Position numbers and translations under genes: made by a program. The notes below the pieces were generated by a model, which saw only the letters and a list, made by a program, of their open reading frames with translations, did no database searches and was not told where the DNA came from. This document shows positions 61,559-64,000 of a DNA stretch of 64,000 bases, piece by piece. Origin of the DNA: Streptomyces sp. S4.7 (GTDB lineage Bacteria > Actinomycetota > Actinomycetes > Streptomycetales > Streptomycetaceae); assembly GCF_010384365.1 (NCBI RefSeq), contig NZ_CP048397.1, positions 6,324,001-6,388,000 on the forward strand. The letters run 5' to 3'. Each line of letters starts with the position of its first letter. Within the stretch, counting starts at the first letter, position 1.

Positions 61559-62593
61559 TCAGGACGATACGCGCCGCACCAACTCGGTGGGCAGGACGGC
61601 GTGTTGGTGCGGTGTCGCGGGGTTGTTGATGCCCTCCAGCAGCACCCGCGCCATCGCCTGCCCCATCTCCTCCACCGGCTGCCGTACGGAGGTGAGCTGG
61701 GGATCGGTGTGCCCGGCGATGGGGGAGTCGTCGAAGCCGACGACGGCCACGTCCTCGGGCACCCGGCGGCCCGCCGCCCGCAGGGAGTGCAGGGCGCCCG
61801 CCGCCATCACGTCGGACGCGGCGAACACCGCGTCCAGGTCCGGGTGGCGCGCCAGCAGCTCCGTCATCGCCCGCCGCCCGCTCTCCTCGGTGAAGTCCCC
61901 GTGCGCCGTCCAGGACGGATCCGGATCGCCGCCCGAGGCGGCCACGGCCTCCTGGTAGCCGCCGAGCCTGCACTGCGCCACGTACATGTCCAGCGGTCCG
62001 GTGACCGTCGCGATCCGCCGCCGCCCGGTCTCCACGAGATGGCGCACGGCGGACCGGGCGCCGCCGACGTTGTCGGAGTCGACGTAGCTCACGGGCTCGT
62101 CCGCCGAGCGGCGGCCGCTCAGCACGGTCGGCAGGCCCATCTCCGCGAGCAGGTCGGGCAGCGGGTCGTCGCCGTGCACGGACACCAGCAGTACGCCGTC
62201 GACCCGGCCGGCGCGCGCGTACTGGAGGAAGCGCCGGCGCTCGTTCTCGTTCCGTACGAGCGTGAGCAGCAACTGCATCTCGGTGTCGGCGAGACCGGTG
62301 CCGACACCGTGGAGCACGTCGGAGAAGTAGGGCTCGGCGAAGAACCGCTTCTCGGTCTCGGGGATCACCAGCGCCACCGCGTCGGTGCGGCTCCCGGCGA
62401 GCGCGCGGGCCGCCCGGTTGGGTACGTAGCCCAGCTCGGCTATCGCCTCCTGGACGAGCTGCCTGGTGGAGTCACGCACACGGGGCGAGTTGTTGATGAC
62501 GCGGGAGACGGTGCCGCGCCCGACGCCGGCGAGCGCCGCCACCTCTTCGAGCGTGGGCTGGCTGGGCCGGCTCGTGCGTCCATTTGCCACCAT
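61559..62593 (-). CDS. cebR: LacI-family repressor, CebR type
   Basis: 344 residues. HTH PTLEEVAALAGVGRGTVSRV and hinge INNSPRVRDSTRQLVQEAIA, then a LacI/PBP1 sugar-binding core (YVDSDNVGGARSAVRHLVET, VFAASDVMAAGALHSLRAAG). ATG 62593 with GGAGG 8 bases upstream is preferred over the long frame to 62872. A perfect CebR operator lies 47 bp upstream, implying autoregulation; CebR in other streptomycetes represses cellobiose/cellulose use until cellobiose is present. The ceb transport genes are not in the window. Confidence 0.88.
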   Translation of the reverse strand: MVANGRTSRPSQPTLEEVAALAGVGRGTVSRVINNSPRVRDSTRQLVQEAIAELGYVPNRAARALAGSRTDAVALVIPETEKRFFAEPYFSDVLHGVGTGLADTEMQLLLTLVRNENERRRFLQYARAGRVDGVLLVSVHGDDPLPDLLAEMGLPTVLSGRRSADEPVSYVDSDNVGGARSAVRHLVETGRRRIATVTGPLDMYVAQCRLGGYQEAVAASGGDPDPSWTAHGDFTEESGRRAMTELLARHPDLDAVFAASDVMAAGALHSLRAAGRRVPEDVAVVGFDDSPIAGHTDPQLTSVRQPVEEMGQAMARVLLEGINNPATPHQHAVLPTELVRRVSS

Positions 62594-62639
62594 CGTGCGA
62601 CCTCCGTCCACGCTCCGTCGGGGATCGTCATCCAACCAC

Positions 62640-62653
62640 TGGGAGCGCTCCCA
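62640..62653. promoter_or_regulatory. CebR operator
   Basis: TGGGAGCGCTCCCA is a perfect 14-bp palindrome identical to the published CebR box of streptomycetes. It lies in the cebR promoter and 165 bp upstream of the divergent VOC gene. Confidence 0.88.
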
Positions 62654-62817
62654 CAATAAGTGGTTGATCATATCGCGGACAGTCTCCATCCGCCGCGCTG
62701 CATGACCTTCAAATACATTCAAAGGTGTCTGCCGTGCACGTAAGGGCACTAGCCTTCCGGTGCGGTCGTACCGGATCGCGGTCGAGTCGCGGTCGCGTCG
62801 CAAGAGAACGGAGCGGA

Positions 62818-63591
62818 ATGCCGAAAGCACAGGGAGTCGCCGGAGCGCCATGCTGGGTGAGCCTGCTGGCACGTGAACTGCCGGGTGCCCAGGACTTCTA
62901 CGGCAAGGTCCTCGGCTGGACCTACCGGCGGGCCGGGCTCGGTGACGACTTCTCCGTGGCGCTCATCGACGGCCTGCCGGTCGCCGGCATCGGAGCACTC
63001 GCCTCCTCGCTCCAGGTGGCCGTCTCCTGGACGCCGTACTTCAACGTCACGGACGTGGACGAGGCGGCGGCCCGGATCAGGGAGCGCGGCGGCACGGTCG
63101 GCGTCGGCCCGCTGGCCTTCCACACCGGCCGCGCGGCGCTCGCCGTCGACCCGGACGGCGCCGTCTTCGGGATCTGGGAAGGCTCGGTGCGCTCCGACTG
63201 GTCCATGGGGCGCGGCAGCGGCTCCGCCTCGCTGGAGCTGCGGACCAGGGACGCGGTCACCGCGGGGCGCTTCTACTCGCTCACCCTCGGCTGGGAGCCG
63301 GAGGGCGAGGGGAAGCTGCGCCTGGTGCGCGAGGAGGAGCTGTCGCTGCTCCTCGACGGCGACGAGGAGCTGGCCCGGATCAGCGGCGGCGCAGTACAGG
63401 CCGCGCCCGACCCGCAGATCCGGCCGCGCTGGCACGTGCGCTTCAACGTGAAGGACGTGGGGGCGGCGGTCGAGACGGCGCTGGCCTCCGGCGGCTCGCT
63501 CGTGCCGGGCCCGGACGCGTCGGTCGAGGTGGACGGGGCGACGCTCCGCGACCCGGACGGGGCGCTGTTCACGGTCACGGCCGCGAGCTGA
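62818..63591 (+). CDS. Two-domain VOC-family protein
   Basis: 257 residues containing two glyoxalase-fold domains: CWVSLLARELPGAQDFYGKV, LGWTYRR and VDPDGAVFGIWEG, then SASLELRTRDAVTAGRFYSL and LRDPDGALFTVTAAS. It resembles the CFP-30/27 kDa antigen-like VOC proteins of actinobacteria. ATG 62818 with CGGAG nearby. Substrate unknown. Ends before a strong terminator. Confidence 0.85.
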   Translation: MPKAQGVAGAPCWVSLLARELPGAQDFYGKVLGWTYRRAGLGDDFSVALIDGLPVAGIGALASSLQVAVSWTPYFNVTDVDEAAARIRERGGTVGVGPLAFHTGRAALAVDPDGAVFGIWEGSVRSDWSMGRGSGSASLELRTRDAVTAGRFYSLTLGWEPEGEGKLRLVREEELSLLLDGDEELARISGGAVQAAPDPQIRPRWHVRFNVKDVGAAVETALASGGSLVPGPDASVEVDGATLRDPDGALFTVTAAS

Positions 63592-63611
63592 CCGCTCGGG
63601 TCACCTCCGAT

Positions 63612-63645
63612 CGCCGGACGGGCCGCATTGGCGGCCCGTCCGGCG
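63612..63645 (+). terminator. Strong hairpin terminator after the VOC gene
   Basis: CGCCGGACGGGCCGC and GCGGCCCGTCCGGCG pair perfectly (15-bp arms) around an ATTG loop, 20 bp after the stop codon. Confidence 0.85.
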
Positions 63646-63689
63646 GTTGAGGACAGAAGGTGTCCGCAAGTCTGGGTAACGTGCGGAGC

Positions 63690-64000
63690 ATGGCCTCGAA
63701 GACGACGGACCCGCTCCCGCACCCCGTGCTCACCGCCCGCGCGCTCAACCGCGCCACCCTGGCCCGGCAGCTCCTGCTGCGGCGCGCGGCCATGTCGGCC
63801 AAGGACGCCGTGACACACCTGGTCGGACTCCAGGCGCAGAACGTGAAGCCGCCGTACGTCCAACTCGCCGCCAGGCTGGACGCGTTCGACCCCGAGGGGC
63901 TCTCCGGACTGATGGCCTCCCGCGAGGTCGGCCGGATGGTCACGCTCCGCTCCACCATCCACACCCACACCGCCGAGGACTGCCTCGCGCTGCGCCCGTT
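63690..64000 (+). CDS. Winged-helix protein (YcaQ/HTH_42 family), 3' end outside the window
   Basis: The first ~103 codons read LTARALNRATLARQLLLRRA, KDAVTHLVGLQAQNVKPPYV and SREVGRMVTLRSTIHTHTAE, matching the actinobacterial winged-helix DNA-binding family related to YcaQ/AlkX-type glycosylases (GLQAQ is a hallmark). ATG 63690 is the likely start. The gene runs past base 64000, so length and catalytic residues cannot be judged. Confidence 0.75.
   Translation, partial: MASKTTDPLPHPVLTARALNRATLARQLLLRRAAMSAKDAVTHLVGLQAQNVKPPYVQLAARLDAFDPEGLSGLMASREVGRMVTLRSTIHTHTAEDCLALRP

Noticed and set aside
1..64000. CRISPR arrays, tRNA/rRNA genes, insertion sequences
   Set aside because: No regularly spaced repeats, no cloverleaf-like or rRNA sequence, and no transposase-like frame was seen.

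Overview
The window looks like chromosomal DNA of a Streptomyces or close relative. It is very GC-rich with the strong third-position G/C bias of that genus, uses many GTG starts, and carries genus-typical parts: two 'conservons' (cvn operons), a CebR-type repressor with its exact 14-bp operator, an iron box before a FhuF-like reductase, class-E-type LAXTG sorting and a PucR/xanthine dehydrogenase module. I see no tRNA, rRNA, insertion sequence, phage gene or CRISPR array.

Layout. 1-1.9 kb: the end of a first conservon (cvnD-like GTPase plus a P450). 1.9-12.4 kb: unlinked single genes (TauE exporter, GH4 glycosidase, VOC, GNAT, TetR, DinB, methyltransferase with a divergent XRE-cupin regulator, a PGRP-type amidase, an LAXTG surface protein, an ArsR/CDF metal-efflux pair). 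12.5-21.3 kb: a secreted wall protein, then a decayed stretch with a frameshifted cysteine-synthase-like remnant, followed by aminopeptidase P, VOC, AraC, two head-on truncated genes with a CsoR-type copper operator, rsgA, an Ada-AlkA fusion and a PPOX-fold protein. 21.6-32 kb: the main module, a complete conservon cvnA-B-C-D-E followed on the same strand by a four-gene diterpene operon (prenyl diphosphate synthase, DxDD class II cyclase, P450, class I terpene synthase) and a winged-helix regulator. 32-36 kb: an amidase and an M23 peptidase, divergently transcribed and carrying the same C-terminal module as the wall protein at 12.6 kb, then a DUF456 membrane protein and a TrmB/LuxR-like regulator. 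36.7-46.3 kb: a PP2C-like protein without its metal ligands, PoxB, a GH38 mannosidase, an RsbW-like ATPase, a DUF2637 membrane protein and an iron-regulated FhuF-like protein. 46.5-57.5 kb: GntR, a helical-repeat protein, then a purine-catabolism module (PucR, three xanthine dehydrogenase subunits, AzgA-like permease, XdhC-type maturation protein). 57.4-64 kb: a beta-lactamase-fold hydrolase, a two-component system, a GH9 cellulase remnant, cebR with its operator, a two-domain VOC protein and the start of a winged-helix protein.

The most interesting part is 21.6-31 kb, where a G-protein-like signalling operon with its own P450 (whose K-helix ExxR motif reads EALW) sits directly ahead of a compact diterpene pathway. 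The cyclase, P450 and class I synthase genes are joined by 4-bp stop/start overlaps. This suggests, but does not prove, that the conservon and the pathway share expression or function. A second theme is gene decay: four places show truncated or frameshifted genes (about 5.9, 14.1, 17.7 and 61.3 kb), two of them as abrupt junctions between genes on opposite strands.
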